Source: Oscillospiraceae bacterium (GTDB lineage Bacteria > Bacillota > Clostridia > Oscillospirales > Ruminococcaceae). Taken from it: a stretch of 64,000 bases of DNA. The DNA is taken from the NCBI GenBank assembly GCA_009777635.1, contig WRLK01000005.1, forward strand, positions 1-64,000. The letters are read 5' to 3'. Numbering within the stretch: position 1 is the stretch's first letter; each line of letters begins with the position of its first letter. The notes under the pieces were generated by a model. It ran no database searches. It had not been told where the DNA came from and saw nothing but the letters and a program-made list of their open reading frames with translations. This document shows, in pieces, positions 37,203-46,185 of the stretch. The position numbers and the translations under genes were made by a program.

Positions 37203-38351
37203 GTGAAAAAGATTTTATCATTCATTTTGGCAACAGCACTTTTAGCAGTGATATTTGCGGCGTGCGGCGGCTCGCCCGCACCGACGGAGCAGGCCGCGGA
37301 ACAAGCTCCGGCGCCCGCCCCCGCTCAGGAGTCCCCGGTGATCGAGGACCTTGAGGAAGTAGCCGACACGGACGTACACGCAGGCAAGAGGGTTGCGTTT
37401 ATCAACGCGGGCCCCGACGATTATTACAAACAGTTCGGAGATGCTTTCGCCGCAATCGGCAGGCAGTACGGCTGGGACGTCACGGAAATCAACTCCGAGT
37501 ATGAGCCCGCGAAAGAGCTTGCCAACGTCGAAGACATGATCAACGCGGGTATGGACGCCATCGCCGTTATCACGGTTTCGATGGAAGCCGCGGGAGAAGC
37601 CTGCATCCTTGCGAACAACGCGGGCGTTCCGATTTTCTTCGTAGCAGGTACCCCTGACGAGTCGAGAGGCGCAAAACCCAACGGACACGTAACGGACAAC
37701 TTCCTTTACATGGGTTATCTTGTCGGCAGGTTTGTCGGTGAAAACTATCCCGATGAAACAGTTGCTTACACCATCGAAGGCTTCTTGGGGCAAGGCACCG
37801 CCGAAGCCCAGACCGAAGGCTTCAGAAGGGGTCTTGAGGCCACCTCCGGCGCCGAAGTCGTAAGCCTTGGCAGCGGCGAATGGCAAAGGACGCTTGCAAT
37901 CCCGATTATGGCCGACCTTATTACATCCGGCAGAGAATGGAACGTCATTTACGGCGCGAACGACGAAATGACCGACGGCATCCTCACCGCGATTGAAGAA
38001 GCCGGAATCGACGCCAAAGACAAAGTAGTCGTCTCCTCAAACGGCAAGGAGCTTGCTTGGCCGTGGCTGAAAGACGGCAGAGTAAAAGCCGACTCTCCGA
38101 ACCCGCCGTCCCTGAACGCCGACCTCAGCGTACAGCAGATCGTAGCGCATTTTGAAGGCAGGCCCTTCCCGCAAAAAATCCGCATTTACGCTCCCGCGGC
38201 GCTGACGGCCGACAACATTGACACCGCAATCCCGTGGGTCGTTTCGGACTATATTGCCGGACGCAACGCAGGTAACTTCCCATACCAGCTTGATTACTAC
38301 GAAAACCTCATGAAAGAAATGGAAGCCGAGAATCCCTGGCTTGTTGGTTAA
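37203..38351 (+). CDS. Sugar-binding lipoprotein of the CUT2 importer (RbsB-like)
   Basis: The start is GTG at 37203 with AAGGAGG upstream. The 382-aa precursor has a lipoprotein signal peptide (LAVIFAACGG, Cys at about residue 21), a Pro/Ala-rich linker to about residue 55, then a periplasmic-binding-protein type I fold (GKRVAFINAGPDDYYKQFGDAF, NNAGVPIFFVAG, VIYGANDEMTDGILTAIEEAG). Several aromatic and acidic residues near the likely pocket fit a sugar ligand, but the ligand cannot be read from the sequence. Confidence 0.92.
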   Translation: MKKILSFILATALLAVIFAACGGSPAPTEQAAEQAPAPAPAQESPVIEDLEEVADTDVHAGKRVAFINAGPDDYYKQFGDAFAAIGRQYGWDVTEINSEYEPAKELANVEDMINAGMDAIAVITVSMEAAGEACILANNAGVPIFFVAGTPDESRGAKPNGHVTDNFLYMGYLVGRFVGENYPDETVAYTIEGFLGQGTAEAQTEGFRRGLEATSGAEVVSLGSGEWQRTLAIPIMADLITSGREWNVIYGANDEMTDGILTAIEEAGIDAKDKVVVSSNGKELAWPWLKDGRVKADSPNPPSLNADLSVQQIVAHFEGRPFPQKIRIYAPAALTADNIDTAIPWVVSDYIAGRNAGNFPYQLDYYENLMKEMEAENPWLVG

Positions 38352-38379
38352 CCCGCTCATATAAATCCATGATCCCGAC

Positions 38380-38409
38380 GCCGGGCCGCTTAACGTTTCG
38401 CGGCCCGGC
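38380..38409 (+). promoter_or_regulatory. Strong intra-operon hairpin after the binding-protein gene
   Basis: A perfect 10-bp GC stem (GCCGGGCCGC/GCGGCCCGGC) with a 10-nt loop and no T-run lies between the lipoprotein and the dehydrogenase genes. It probably stabilises the upstream importer mRNA, giving excess binding protein over the enzymes, rather than terminating. Confidence 0.6.
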
Positions 38410-38447
38410 TCATCAATAACCAAAATTACTTTAAGGAGTGAAGGCGT

Positions 38448-39581
38448 TTGTATATTCTGAAATACGGTATGGTCGGCGGAGGCGAGGGCGCTTTTATCGG
38501 CGACGCGCACCGCAAATCCATTAACCTTGACGGCAAAGCCAGGCTGATTTCCGGTTGTTTTTCCAGGAACTGGGATAACACTCTTAAAACAGGTGAAAAA
38601 TTAGGCGTCGACCCCGAGCGGCTGTATAAAGACTACGCTGAAATGGCGAAAGCTGAAGCCGCCAGAAGCGATAAAATTGATTTTGTTGTTGTAGTTACGC
38701 CTAACTCCTCACATTTTGCCGTTTGCAAGGCGTTTCTTGAAGCGGGAATCAACGTGGTATGCGACAAGCCGCTTGTGTTCGAGATCGCCGAAGCTGAGGA
38801 GCTTATGCGCATTGCTAAGGAAAAGGAGCTGCTCTTTGCCGTTACATACACCTATAGCGGACATATTACGTTCAAGCATGTGCGCGAAATAATCAAAGCA
38901 GGTGAGATTGGCGACGTCAGAATGGTTATGGGCGAATACGCGCAGGGCTGGCTGTATTCGGGCGACGGCGGCAAGCAGGGCTCGTGGCGTATCGATCCCG
39001 GGCAGTCCGGCATCAGCAACGCGCTTGGCGACATCGGCACACACGTCGAGAACTCCGTATCCATGATGACGGGGCTTAAGATTAAACGCGTGCTTGCCAA
39101 AATGGATGCCATAGTCCCCGGCAGGACGCTCGACGACAACAGCGTGGTTCTTGTGGAGTATGAGAACGGCGCGTCCGGTACATACTGGGTCAGCCAGTTT
39201 GCCATTGGCTGCGACAACGACCTTAAGGTGCGCATCTTCGGCTCCAAGGGCAGCATCGAGTGGAGCCAATTCGGAAGCGAGGACGTCTTCATCACCGGCG
39301 AGGACGGCATCCGTAAGCTTCTGCGACGCGGTTACGGAGCTATCGCGCCAAACGCCGCAAGATACGGGCGTTTGCCCGCCGCGCATAACGAGGGGTATCT
39401 AGAGGCGATGGCTAATATTTACTCAAACTTCTGCGACTGTGTAATCAAACAGTCCGAAGGAACGCTTGCTCCGGAGGATATAGATTATCCGGGACTTGAG
39501 GAGGGTCTTGACGGCGTCAAATTCATCCACAAATGCGTGGAAAGCTCAAAGAACGGAAATGTCTGGGTAGATTTTGATTAG
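38448..39581 (+). CDS. Gfo/Idh/MocA-family NAD(P)-dependent oxidoreductase
   Basis: The TTG start at 38448 has AAGGAG 9 nt upstream. The 377-aa protein has a Rossmann fold with YGMVGGGEGAFIG, the family CDKPL motif at about residue 105 (Lys contacts the substrate), and DIGTH with the likely catalytic Asp/His. Relatives oxidise a ring hydroxyl of sugars, cyclitols or glycosides (inositol 2-dehydrogenases, glycoside 3-dehydrogenases). Beside so many TIM-barrel enzymes it likely generates a keto-sugar intermediate. Substrate unknown. Confidence 0.87.
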   Translation: MYILKYGMVGGGEGAFIGDAHRKSINLDGKARLISGCFSRNWDNTLKTGEKLGVDPERLYKDYAEMAKAEAARSDKIDFVVVVTPNSSHFAVCKAFLEAGINVVCDKPLVFEIAEAEELMRIAKEKELLFAVTYTYSGHITFKHVREIIKAGEIGDVRMVMGEYAQGWLYSGDGGKQGSWRIDPGQSGISNALGDIGTHVENSVSMMTGLKIKRVLAKMDAIVPGRTLDDNSVVLVEYENGASGTYWVSQFAIGCDNDLKVRIFGSKGSIEWSQFGSEDVFITGEDGIRKLLRRGYGAIAPNAARYGRLPAAHNEGYLEAMANIYSNFCDCVIKQSEGTLAPEDIDYPGLEEGLDGVKFIHKCVESSKNGNVWVDFD

Positions 39582-39603
39582 GGACTGTTTGGGAGGAAGC
39601 AAC

Positions 39604-40446
39604 ATGAAAGTCGGAATGTTTTTAGTAGTGGAGCCTTTAGCGCCGGTCAGCCGCCAGCTCGAGCTTGTGAAGTCCTTTGGATTTCACTGTGCGGACATCA
39701 CCGATACCCATGCGGGCGGAAGCATGTTTGCGTCGGCCGGGTTTTTGCCGAGCGTCAGCCTTGACGATAACCCCTTTGAGGTCGTCCGCATGTTTCGGAG
39801 CCTAGGCATTACGCCCACGACCGTATGCGCGCACGCGGCGCTTCTTGAGCCGAGCAGCCCCGCCGCCTACCAGACGGACGAAGTCATGAAAGCGATACGG
39901 TTTGCGGCGGCTGTCGGAATCAAGGAGGTCGTGACGACCGAAACCGAACCGCACAGCGACTGGGCGAAAAATCTCACCCACGAGCAGATGGTCTTTACCA
40001 TATGCGAAAAGCTGTATGTCCCGTGCCAAATGGCGGCCGATTACGGCGTCCGCCTGCTGATGGAGCCACACGGCCCGATCACAAGCAGTATGCAGGGGAT
40101 GCGCGACGTCTTCAGGTTCCTGGATAATCCCCAAGCGCTTGGCGTAAATATGGATACGGGAAACTCGTGGCTCGGCGGCGTCGACCCCGTGGAGATGGCA
40201 AAGGAGTTTAAAGATAAAATCCACCATATCCACTGGAAAGACTTGGGCGAGGAATGGATTCCGAAACGCGGGACAATGTTCGGCTGCGGTTTTTCGACCA
40301 TCGCGCTGGGCGACGGCGTGGTGGACGTGAAAGGCGTAATCGATGTGCTCAAGGACAAGGACATTGAGTATTCCACGCTTGAAATCGTGGGGAACGAAGA
40401 CATATTGCGGAAAAGCAAGGCGTTTGTTGAGAAGCACTGGAAATAA
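39604..40446 (+). CDS. Xylose-isomerase-like TIM-barrel protein (sugar isomerase/epimerase family), A
   Basis: The ATG at 39604 follows GGGAGGAAG. The 280-aa (beta/alpha)8 protein has the expected metal ligands: Glu in LLMEPHG, Asp in NMDTGN, His in HHIHWKD and Glu in TLEIVG. These support a metal-dependent isomerase, epimerase or dehydratase on a sugar or inosose. The activity is not assignable. It starts 22 bp after the dehydrogenase. Confidence 0.83.
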   Translation: MKVGMFLVVEPLAPVSRQLELVKSFGFHCADITDTHAGGSMFASAGFLPSVSLDDNPFEVVRMFRSLGITPTTVCAHAALLEPSSPAAYQTDEVMKAIRFAAAVGIKEVVTTETEPHSDWAKNLTHEQMVFTICEKLYVPCQMAADYGVRLLMEPHGPITSSMQGMRDVFRFLDNPQALGVNMDTGNSWLGGVDPVEMAKEFKDKIHHIHWKDLGEEWIPKRGTMFGCGFSTIALGDGVVDVKGVIDVLKDKDIEYSTLEIVGNEDILRKSKAFVEKHWK

Positions 40447-40472
40447 AATAATAGATTGAAAGGATGAATACC

Positions 40473-41465
40473 ATGGCAAGACCCGTCACATTATTTACCG
40501 GCCAATGGGCCGACCTGCCGTTTGAAGAGGCGTGCAAGCTGATATCCGAAATGGGGTACGAGGGCGTTGAGCTTGCTACCTGGGGCGACCATCTGGACGT
40601 GCATAAAGCGGCGTCGGACACGCGTTATGTAGAGGAACGCAAGGCAATCCTTAAAAAATATAATCTTGGCTGCTGGGCGATCAGCGCGCATTTATCCGGC
40701 CAGTGCGTCGGCGATTTGTGGGACCCCCGCCTTGACGGCTTCGCCCCCGCAAGCCTTGCCGGAAAGCCTGAGGAAATCCGCAAATGGGCGATCGAAGAGG
40801 TCAAGGCGACGGCAAGAGCCGCCGCAGCTATGGGCTGCAAAATCGTCACTGGATTCATGGGAAGCCCGATTTGGAAATACTGGTACTCTTTCCCGCAAAC
40901 GTCCGAGGAAATGGTTGAAGCGGGCTTTGACGAGATTGTCGAGCTTTGGTCCCCGATTTTCGATGTGTTCGACGAAGTGGGCGTAAGGTTCGCGCTTGAA
41001 GTCCATCCTACCGAAATTGCGTTTGATTACTGGACAACCAAAAAACTCTTTGAAAAATTCAAAGACCGCCCGACCCTCGGATTAAACTACGACCCGAGCC
41101 ACCTGCTTTGGAATATGCTCGACCCCGCCGTTTTCGCAAGGGATTTCGCCGAGAAAATCTATCATGTACATATCAAGGACGCAAAGCTCAACCTTGACGG
41201 GCGCAACGGTATTTTGGGCTCCCACATCACATTCGGCAGCACACGCCGCGGCTGGAACTTCGTCTCGCCGGGACACGGCGACGTTGATTTCGATTCTGTC
41301 ATCCGCGAGCTTAATCAGGCAGGGTACACAGGCCCCTTGTCCGTTGAGTGGGAAGACTCCGGCATGGACCGGGTATTCGGCGCTACCGAAGCGTGCGAGA
41401 TGACAAAGCAAATCAACTTCAGCGCTTCTAATGTGGCTTTTGACAAAGCGCTTGCGACCGACTAA
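40473..41465 (+). CDS. Xylose-isomerase-like TIM-barrel protein, B (FTGQWADLP family)
   Basis: The ATG at 40473 is preferred; AAAGGA directly abuts the track's ATG at 40464. The 330-aa protein begins ARPVTLFTGQWADLPFEE, typical of a widespread but poorly characterised TIM-barrel family. Ligands: Glu in ALEVHPTE, Asp in NYDPSHLLW, His in YHVHIKD, Glu in SVEWED. It is longer than A by an extra loop (GILGSHITFGSTRRGWNFVSPGHG). Related proteins act with Gfo/Idh/MocA dehydrogenases in C-/O-glycoside breakdown, a possible but unproven role here. Confidence 0.83.
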   Translation: MARPVTLFTGQWADLPFEEACKLISEMGYEGVELATWGDHLDVHKAASDTRYVEERKAILKKYNLGCWAISAHLSGQCVGDLWDPRLDGFAPASLAGKPEEIRKWAIEEVKATARAAAAMGCKIVTGFMGSPIWKYWYSFPQTSEEMVEAGFDEIVELWSPIFDVFDEVGVRFALEVHPTEIAFDYWTTKKLFEKFKDRPTLGLNYDPSHLLWNMLDPAVFARDFAEKIYHVHIKDAKLNLDGRNGILGSHITFGSTRRGWNFVSPGHGDVDFDSVIRELNQAGYTGPLSVEWEDSGMDRVFGATEACEMTKQINFSASNVAFDKALATD

Positions 41466-41476
41466 AATTTCCCTTT

Positions 41477-41518
41477 GAAGAAAAGCTCTGTTGGCCCCGG
41501 TCAATCGGGCTTTTCTTC
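41477..41518 (+). promoter_or_regulatory. Intra-operon hairpin before the GH4 gene
   Basis: A 10-bp stem, GAAGAAAAGC with GCTTTTCTTC, encloses a 22-nt loop, without a clean T-run. It may attenuate or protect mRNA between the epimerase and the GH4 gene. Confidence 0.45.
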
Positions 41519-41601
41519 GCAGCATATAATCAAGCGCCCCGCAGCAAGCTACGGGGGGTATGAAACCCACGAGTGGGAATCAACCGAGGAGGATATATGA
41601 T

Positions 41602-43017
41602 ATGGCACAAAACAAAATCGCGATTATCGGCGCCGGCAGCATCGTATTTTCCAGCACGCTGTTAAACGATATATTTAACGTAAAGGAACTCGACGGCTTT
41701 CAGATCGCGCTGATGTCCCCTACCCTGTCGAAGATCGATCGCCTTAAGCATTACGCTGATAAAATCATCGCACAAAGCGGGCTTAAAACAAAAATTTATG
41801 CGACGACCGACCGCCGCGACGCGCTCAAGGACGCAAAATACGTCATCCTTCTCTTTCAAATCGGGGGGATGCAGGCATTTCGCTGCGACTATGAAATTCC
41901 GCTTAAATACGGCGTAGATCAGTGCATCGCCGATTCGCTGGGCCCCGGCGGCGTCTTCAGGCTGCTGCGCAGCGCCGCCGTCTTAAGGGATATCGATAAG
42001 GATATTCTTGAGCTGTGTCCCGGCGCCCATGTGCTCAACTACGTAAACCCGATGGGCGCCGTATGCACATATCTCGGGCGCTACACGAAGATGAATTTTG
42101 CAGGTCTTTGCCACGGCGTACAGACGACGATGGACCTGATCGCGGGATACACCGACACTCCAAAAGACGACATCGACTTCATAGCCGCAGGTATCAACCA
42201 CATGGCGTGGTTCTTAAAGCTTGCGCATAACGGCCGCGACCTTTACCCTCTATTACGCGAGCGTTTTGAGCTGCCGGAATATTACATGAACGAAAAGGTG
42301 CGCGGGGAAGTCATGCGCCACTGCGGATACTTCATGACAGAATCGACCGGCCACCTTTCGGAGTATCTGCCGTGGTTCCGCAAGAATAAGCACGCGCTTG
42401 ACACCTACTGCGACATGCCCGATTTCGGCGGGGCTTCCGGCGCTTACTACAAGTTCTCGGCGGCGATACAGGAAAAATACGAAAACAACGACGTCTTCGC
42501 ACTTGAAACCGGCAAGCTTGAACCTCGAAGCAAGGAATATTGCTCATACATCATCGAGGCGCTTGAGACCGGCAGGCCGTTTAAGCTAAACGGCAACGTT
42601 CTCAACCGCGGCTACATCACGAACCTGCCGGAGAATGCCTGCGTTGAAATACCGATGTTTGTCGACAGGCTCGGGCTTCATCCCACCGTCATCGGGGACT
42701 TACCGGCGCACCTTGCCGCGATGAACCAGTCGAACATCTCGGTCCAGTCACTTGCCGCCGACGGCGCGCATCTCGCCGACCCCGAGCTTGTCTTCTGGGC
42801 CGTCGCGATGGACCCTCTCACCTCCTCGGTTTTGACGCTTAGGGAAATCCGGGAGATGGTAGCAGAGATGTTCGAAGCCGAAGCCGAGTGGCTTCCGGAT
42901 TTTAAAGGCAAGAGCTTAAAGAAGCTAAGCGACATCCTGATACCCAATGGCACAAAACCCGCCGACGTTCCGGTCGACCCCGCCCTTGCCATCAACAGCC
43001 GCTTTGGAAAATTGTAA
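41602..43017 (+). CDS. Glycoside hydrolase family 4 (NAD- and Mn-dependent alpha-glycosidase)
   Basis: The ATG at 41602 has GGAGG 9 nt upstream. The 471-aa enzyme has the N-terminal NAD site KIAIIGAGSIVFSS, the metal-binding Cys in GLCHGVQ and the metal-binding His in AGINHMAWFLKL, all diagnostic of GH4, which cleaves glycosides by transient C3 oxidation and elimination. Overall it resembles MelA and uronidase relatives. The CHGV tetrapeptide matches the CHGx signature reported for alpha-glucuronidase-type members, whereas MelA galactosidases have CHSV, so a uronide is a reasonable guess. The substrate enters through the adjacent importer. Confidence 0.88.
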   Translation: MAQNKIAIIGAGSIVFSSTLLNDIFNVKELDGFQIALMSPTLSKIDRLKHYADKIIAQSGLKTKIYATTDRRDALKDAKYVILLFQIGGMQAFRCDYEIPLKYGVDQCIADSLGPGGVFRLLRSAAVLRDIDKDILELCPGAHVLNYVNPMGAVCTYLGRYTKMNFAGLCHGVQTTMDLIAGYTDTPKDDIDFIAAGINHMAWFLKLAHNGRDLYPLLRERFELPEYYMNEKVRGEVMRHCGYFMTESTGHLSEYLPWFRKNKHALDTYCDMPDFGGASGAYYKFSAAIQEKYENNDVFALETGKLEPRSKEYCSYIIEALETGRPFKLNGNVLNRGYITNLPENACVEIPMFVDRLGLHPTVIGDLPAHLAAMNQSNISVQSLAADGAHLADPELVFWAVAMDPLTSSVLTLREIREMVAEMFEAEAEWLPDFKGKSLKKLSDILIPNGTKPADVPVDPALAINSRFGKL

Positions 43018-43036
43018 CGGAAAGGGGGATAACTGC

Positions 43037-43879
43037 ATGAAAATTGGCATGAACCTTCTGCTGTGGACCGACGAGCCCAGCTTTGAAAAGCACCTTCATC
43101 TGGTAGACAACATCAAGGAGATCGGATTTGACGGCGTGGAGCTGCATGTTGGGCTAATTTCCAAGGAGGAGTGCAGGCGCTTCGGCGACTACGCAAAATC
43201 CATCGGGCTTGAAACGACGGCGCTATCCGTTTTGAGCATGGACGGCAACCCGTTAAGCCCCGATAAAGGTATGCGGCAAAAATCCGTGGACGAATTCAAG
43301 GCATGCATCGATAAAGCCGCGGCGCTTCAATCGAAGATAATAGCGGGGCCGTTTTTCCAGTCGCTCGGGTATTTTTCCGGCGACCGGCCTACACAGGCGG
43401 AATGGGACTGGTCCCTTGAAACTGCAAAACAGTTTTGCGATTACGCAAAAGGCGCCGGCATCGACGTGTCGTTTGAGCCGCTCAACCGATTTGAAATATA
43501 CCTTTGCAACACGCTGGACAAAGGCGTTAAGTACATCAAGGAGCTTGGATGCGACAACGCCGGCCTGTTAATGGATACGATGCACGCGAACATCGAGGAG
43601 CTTGACATTGTAAAAAGCGTAGAGTCTGCGCTTGGATATATAAACCACGTGCATATCTCTGAAAACGACCGCGGTATCCCGGGAACAGGCCACGCGGTTC
43701 CGCCTGCGCTGTTCCGTGTGCTAAAGGACGGCGGCTATGACCGCTGGCTCACCATTGAGGCGTTCAACATGGGCACGCCGTCGCTTGCCGGGCCCCTGCA
43801 CCTGTGGCGCACCTTCGCGCCGAGCGACGATGCGCTCGCAAAACAGGGATACCGGTATATCAAAGACAATATGAATTAG
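43037..43879 (+). CDS. Ketose 3-epimerase family TIM barrel (tagatose/psicose 3-epimerase-like), C
   Basis: The ATG at 43037 follows AAAGGGGG. The 280-aa protein has the four ligands of the D-tagatose/D-psicose 3-epimerase family in order: Glu in FEPLNRFE, Asp in LMDTMHANIEE, His in HVHISENDRGIPGTGH, and Glu in LTIEAF. The length is typical. It probably interconverts ketoses at C3. It starts 19 bp after the GH4 gene. Confidence 0.85.
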   Translation: MKIGMNLLLWTDEPSFEKHLHLVDNIKEIGFDGVELHVGLISKEECRRFGDYAKSIGLETTALSVLSMDGNPLSPDKGMRQKSVDEFKACIDKAAALQSKIIAGPFFQSLGYFSGDRPTQAEWDWSLETAKQFCDYAKGAGIDVSFEPLNRFEIYLCNTLDKGVKYIKELGCDNAGLLMDTMHANIEELDIVKSVESALGYINHVHISENDRGIPGTGHAVPPALFRVLKDGGYDRWLTIEAFNMGTPSLAGPLHLWRTFAPSDDALAKQGYRYIKDNMN

Positions 43880-43893
43880 AAGGATGTGCTCAT

Positions 43894-45087
43894 ATGGCAT
43901 ATAAAACCCAAATTCAAGACGCGTTTACGAAAGGGAACGGCGTGCTCAAGTTCGCGCCAAGCTGGGTTCCGAGGCCGTTTAACAGGCCCGGGAAACGGCT
44001 GAAGCTACACCCCGACGACTACTACGCCTTTGGCATGAAGCACGGTGCGATCGTAGAGCGATGGTTTTCTTCGGTAACGAGCACCGCTATTGGAAACATC
44101 GGCGAAGGCTTTGGATTAAGCCAAGTCGACACCGACGGCACTCAGGGGGGAAAAGTGCCGTTCCCGGAAGCGCTTAAAGAATTGGGCGCGTCCTTGATCG
44201 GACAGGAGCTGTACTTAACATACGGCACATGGCCCATGTTCGCAAAGTTCTTTGACTACCAGTGGCCGCTGTTCCACCACCTGCATCAGGACGCTGAAGC
44301 CGCGGCTCTTGTAGGTATGAATGCAAAACCGGAGCACTACTTCTTCCCCGCCCAGTACAACAACCATCCGGGCGACTTCCCCGTCACTTATTTCGGCTTC
44401 GACCCGAGCGTCACAAAAGAAGAGGTCATGTACTGTATTCGAAATTATGACAATTTCGATACACGCATCACGCGGCTTTCCCGTGCGTTCAGGCTTGAAA
44501 TCGGTACCGGCTGGTATACGCCGCCCGCCGTCATACACGCGCCCGGCTCCCTTTTGACATACGAGCCGCAGTGGGCAAGCGACATCGCCTCAATCTGGGA
44601 AAACGTAGTCGCGGGCGAGGTAATGCCGCGAAAGATGATGGTCGGGAATATTCCAAAAGACAAGGCGGATGATGCAGACTTTATTTTCAGCTTGCTCGAC
44701 TGGGAGGTAAACACCTGCGCCGATTACCGCGAGAGGTATTTCCGGCCGCCGCTTAGCTCCGCAAAAGACCACGCGCACCATGAAAACTGGATTTGCTACG
44801 GCAACGAATACATCGGCGGCAAGGAACTCACCGTCTATCCCGGACAGACGATTGTATCAAAAGAAGAAGCCGCGTACGGCTGCGTCGTCGTTCAGGGATA
44901 CGGGAAATTCGGCGCATACCACTGCGAGGCTGCGAACATGATACGGTTCGGTCAGCTTTCCGCGGATGAATTCTTTGTCAGCGAGGACGCGGCAAAGCAG
45001 GGCGTTACAATCACGAATCACGCTGTTTACGAGCCCCTTGTCATCCTCAAGCATTTCGGGCCGAACTGCAAAATGCCGGCAGTTTGA
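43894..45087 (+). CDS. Uncharacterised enzyme resembling type I phosphomannose isomerase
   Basis: The ATG at 43894 follows AAGGATGTG. The 397-aa protein is not one I can name. Features: FHHLHQD then NAKPEHYFFPAQYN, recalling the metal-binding QxH...KPE region of type I phosphomannose isomerases, and GTGWYTPPAVIHAPGSLLTY, like the cupin His of the same family; a second cupin-like part has HHENWICYGNEYIGGKEL and YPGQT. So a double-cupin, metal-dependent isomerase or a hydrolase of keto-sugars is plausible. Note that the inositol pathway of Thermotoga needs a diketo-inositol hydrolase of unusual family; comparison with it would be informative. Confidence 0.7.
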   Translation: MAYKTQIQDAFTKGNGVLKFAPSWVPRPFNRPGKRLKLHPDDYYAFGMKHGAIVERWFSSVTSTAIGNIGEGFGLSQVDTDGTQGGKVPFPEALKELGASLIGQELYLTYGTWPMFAKFFDYQWPLFHHLHQDAEAAALVGMNAKPEHYFFPAQYNNHPGDFPVTYFGFDPSVTKEEVMYCIRNYDNFDTRITRLSRAFRLEIGTGWYTPPAVIHAPGSLLTYEPQWASDIASIWENVVAGEVMPRKMMVGNIPKDKADDADFIFSLLDWEVNTCADYRERYFRPPLSSAKDHAHHENWICYGNEYIGGKELTVYPGQTIVSKEEAAYGCVVVQGYGKFGAYHCEAANMIRFGQLSADEFFVSEDAAKQGVTITNHAVYEPLVILKHFGPNCKMPAV

Positions 45088-45187
45088 TGTGAAAAAACAT
45101 GAATGCCGGTTCATGTGCAGTTCACACGCTTGCGAAGCAAGCCTGCACACACGGGCACGGCGCTTCGTTGCGTTAACCGCCTTATAC

Positions 45188-45244
45188 GCGTTCTACTATT
45201 TTCTATGCGTTCTACTATTTTCTATGCGTTCTACTATTTTCTAT
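45188..45244. repeat. Three tandem copies of a 19-bp repeat
   Basis: GCGTTCTACTATTTTCTAT occurs three times in direct succession (45188-45206, 45207-45225, 45226-45244), followed by the degenerate TCTCTATTCTCTAACTACTAT up to the SD of the next gene. Upstream in the same gap are hairpins ACATGAA/TTCATGT (about 45098) and GCTTGC/GCAAGC (45128-45142). Identical copies suggest recent slippage. Confidence 0.9.
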
Positions 45245-45280
45245 TCTCTATTCTCTAACTACTATTTAGGAGGCTCTATC

Positions 45281-46171
45281 ATGAAAAAAGTTTCGATTGG
45301 CACCTGGGCGTTTACTTTCGGCGCGTATGCCGACAACCCCGTTTCCCTTGAAGAGCTGTGCAAAACATTGAGCGAGATCGGCTACGACGGCGTCAGCATG
45401 GGCGGCTTTATGCCGCATGCCCATCCTGATTTATACGACACCGAGGAAAAACGCGCGGAATTACAAGACATGCTCAAGAAGTATAACCTCGGCGTCGCGG
45501 ATTTCGCGGCGGACCTTTGGAGCGTGGATTCCCTCAAGCAGACGGACGAGTGGCTTGCGCTCTTCGACAAAAACTGCACCTTCTGCAAGCAGATGGGCTG
45601 GCCGATCATCCGCATCGATTCGGGCGCTCCGCCGATCCTGCCTGAGGGGAAAACATACGCGGAGATCAAGGAATTTTTCATTAAGACATTCAAAGACATG
45701 GCGCAGCGCGCGGCCAAAGACGGCCTTGAGATTGTTTGGGAGTTTGAGCCGGGCTTCATAATCAACGAGCCTAAAAACATCGTGGACGTCGTGAAAGCCG
45801 TAAACGAGCCGAACTTTAAACTTCTCTTCGATACATGCCACGGGCATATGGCGGCCGTCGTCGGCTCGCGCCATATTGATGAAGGCATGACGCTAAAGGG
45901 CGGGCTTGCCGAGTTCATCGGGATGTGCAAGGACCTCATCGGGATTGTGCACGTCATCGACTCCGACGGGACGTTAAACGACGCCGAGACAAGTACGCAC
46001 GCGCCCTTCGGCGTCGGCGAAATCGATTTCGATGAGGCCATCCCCGCTTTCTTAGAGGCAGGCTACAAGGCTGATTGGTGGGCCATCGATCTCTGCGAAT
46101 GGCCGGAAGCGCTCAAGGTGATGAAGGAAAGCAAGGAATTCGTCGACGGCTTTAATAAAAAATACTGTTAG
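45281..46171 (+). CDS. Xylose-isomerase-like TIM-barrel protein, D
   Basis: The ATG at 45281 with AGGAGG is the real start; the track ORF runs through the upstream gap. The 296-aa protein has Glu in WEFEPGF, Asp in LFDTCHGHMA and His in IVHVIDSDG as metal ligands; the last position reads AIDLCEWPE, so the usual C-terminal Glu may be Asp. It forms the fourth TIM barrel after GH4 and the cupin-like gene. Activity unknown. Confidence 0.82.
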   Translation: MKKVSIGTWAFTFGAYADNPVSLEELCKTLSEIGYDGVSMGGFMPHAHPDLYDTEEKRAELQDMLKKYNLGVADFAADLWSVDSLKQTDEWLALFDKNCTFCKQMGWPIIRIDSGAPPILPEGKTYAEIKEFFIKTFKDMAQRAAKDGLEIVWEFEPGFIINEPKNIVDVVKAVNEPNFKLLFDTCHGHMAAVVGSRHIDEGMTLKGGLAEFIGMCKDLIGIVHVIDSDGTLNDAETSTHAPFGVGEIDFDEAIPAFLEAGYKADWWAIDLCEWPEALKVMKESKEFVDGFNKKYC

Positions 46172-46185
46172 GAGGGCTTGGGGTT

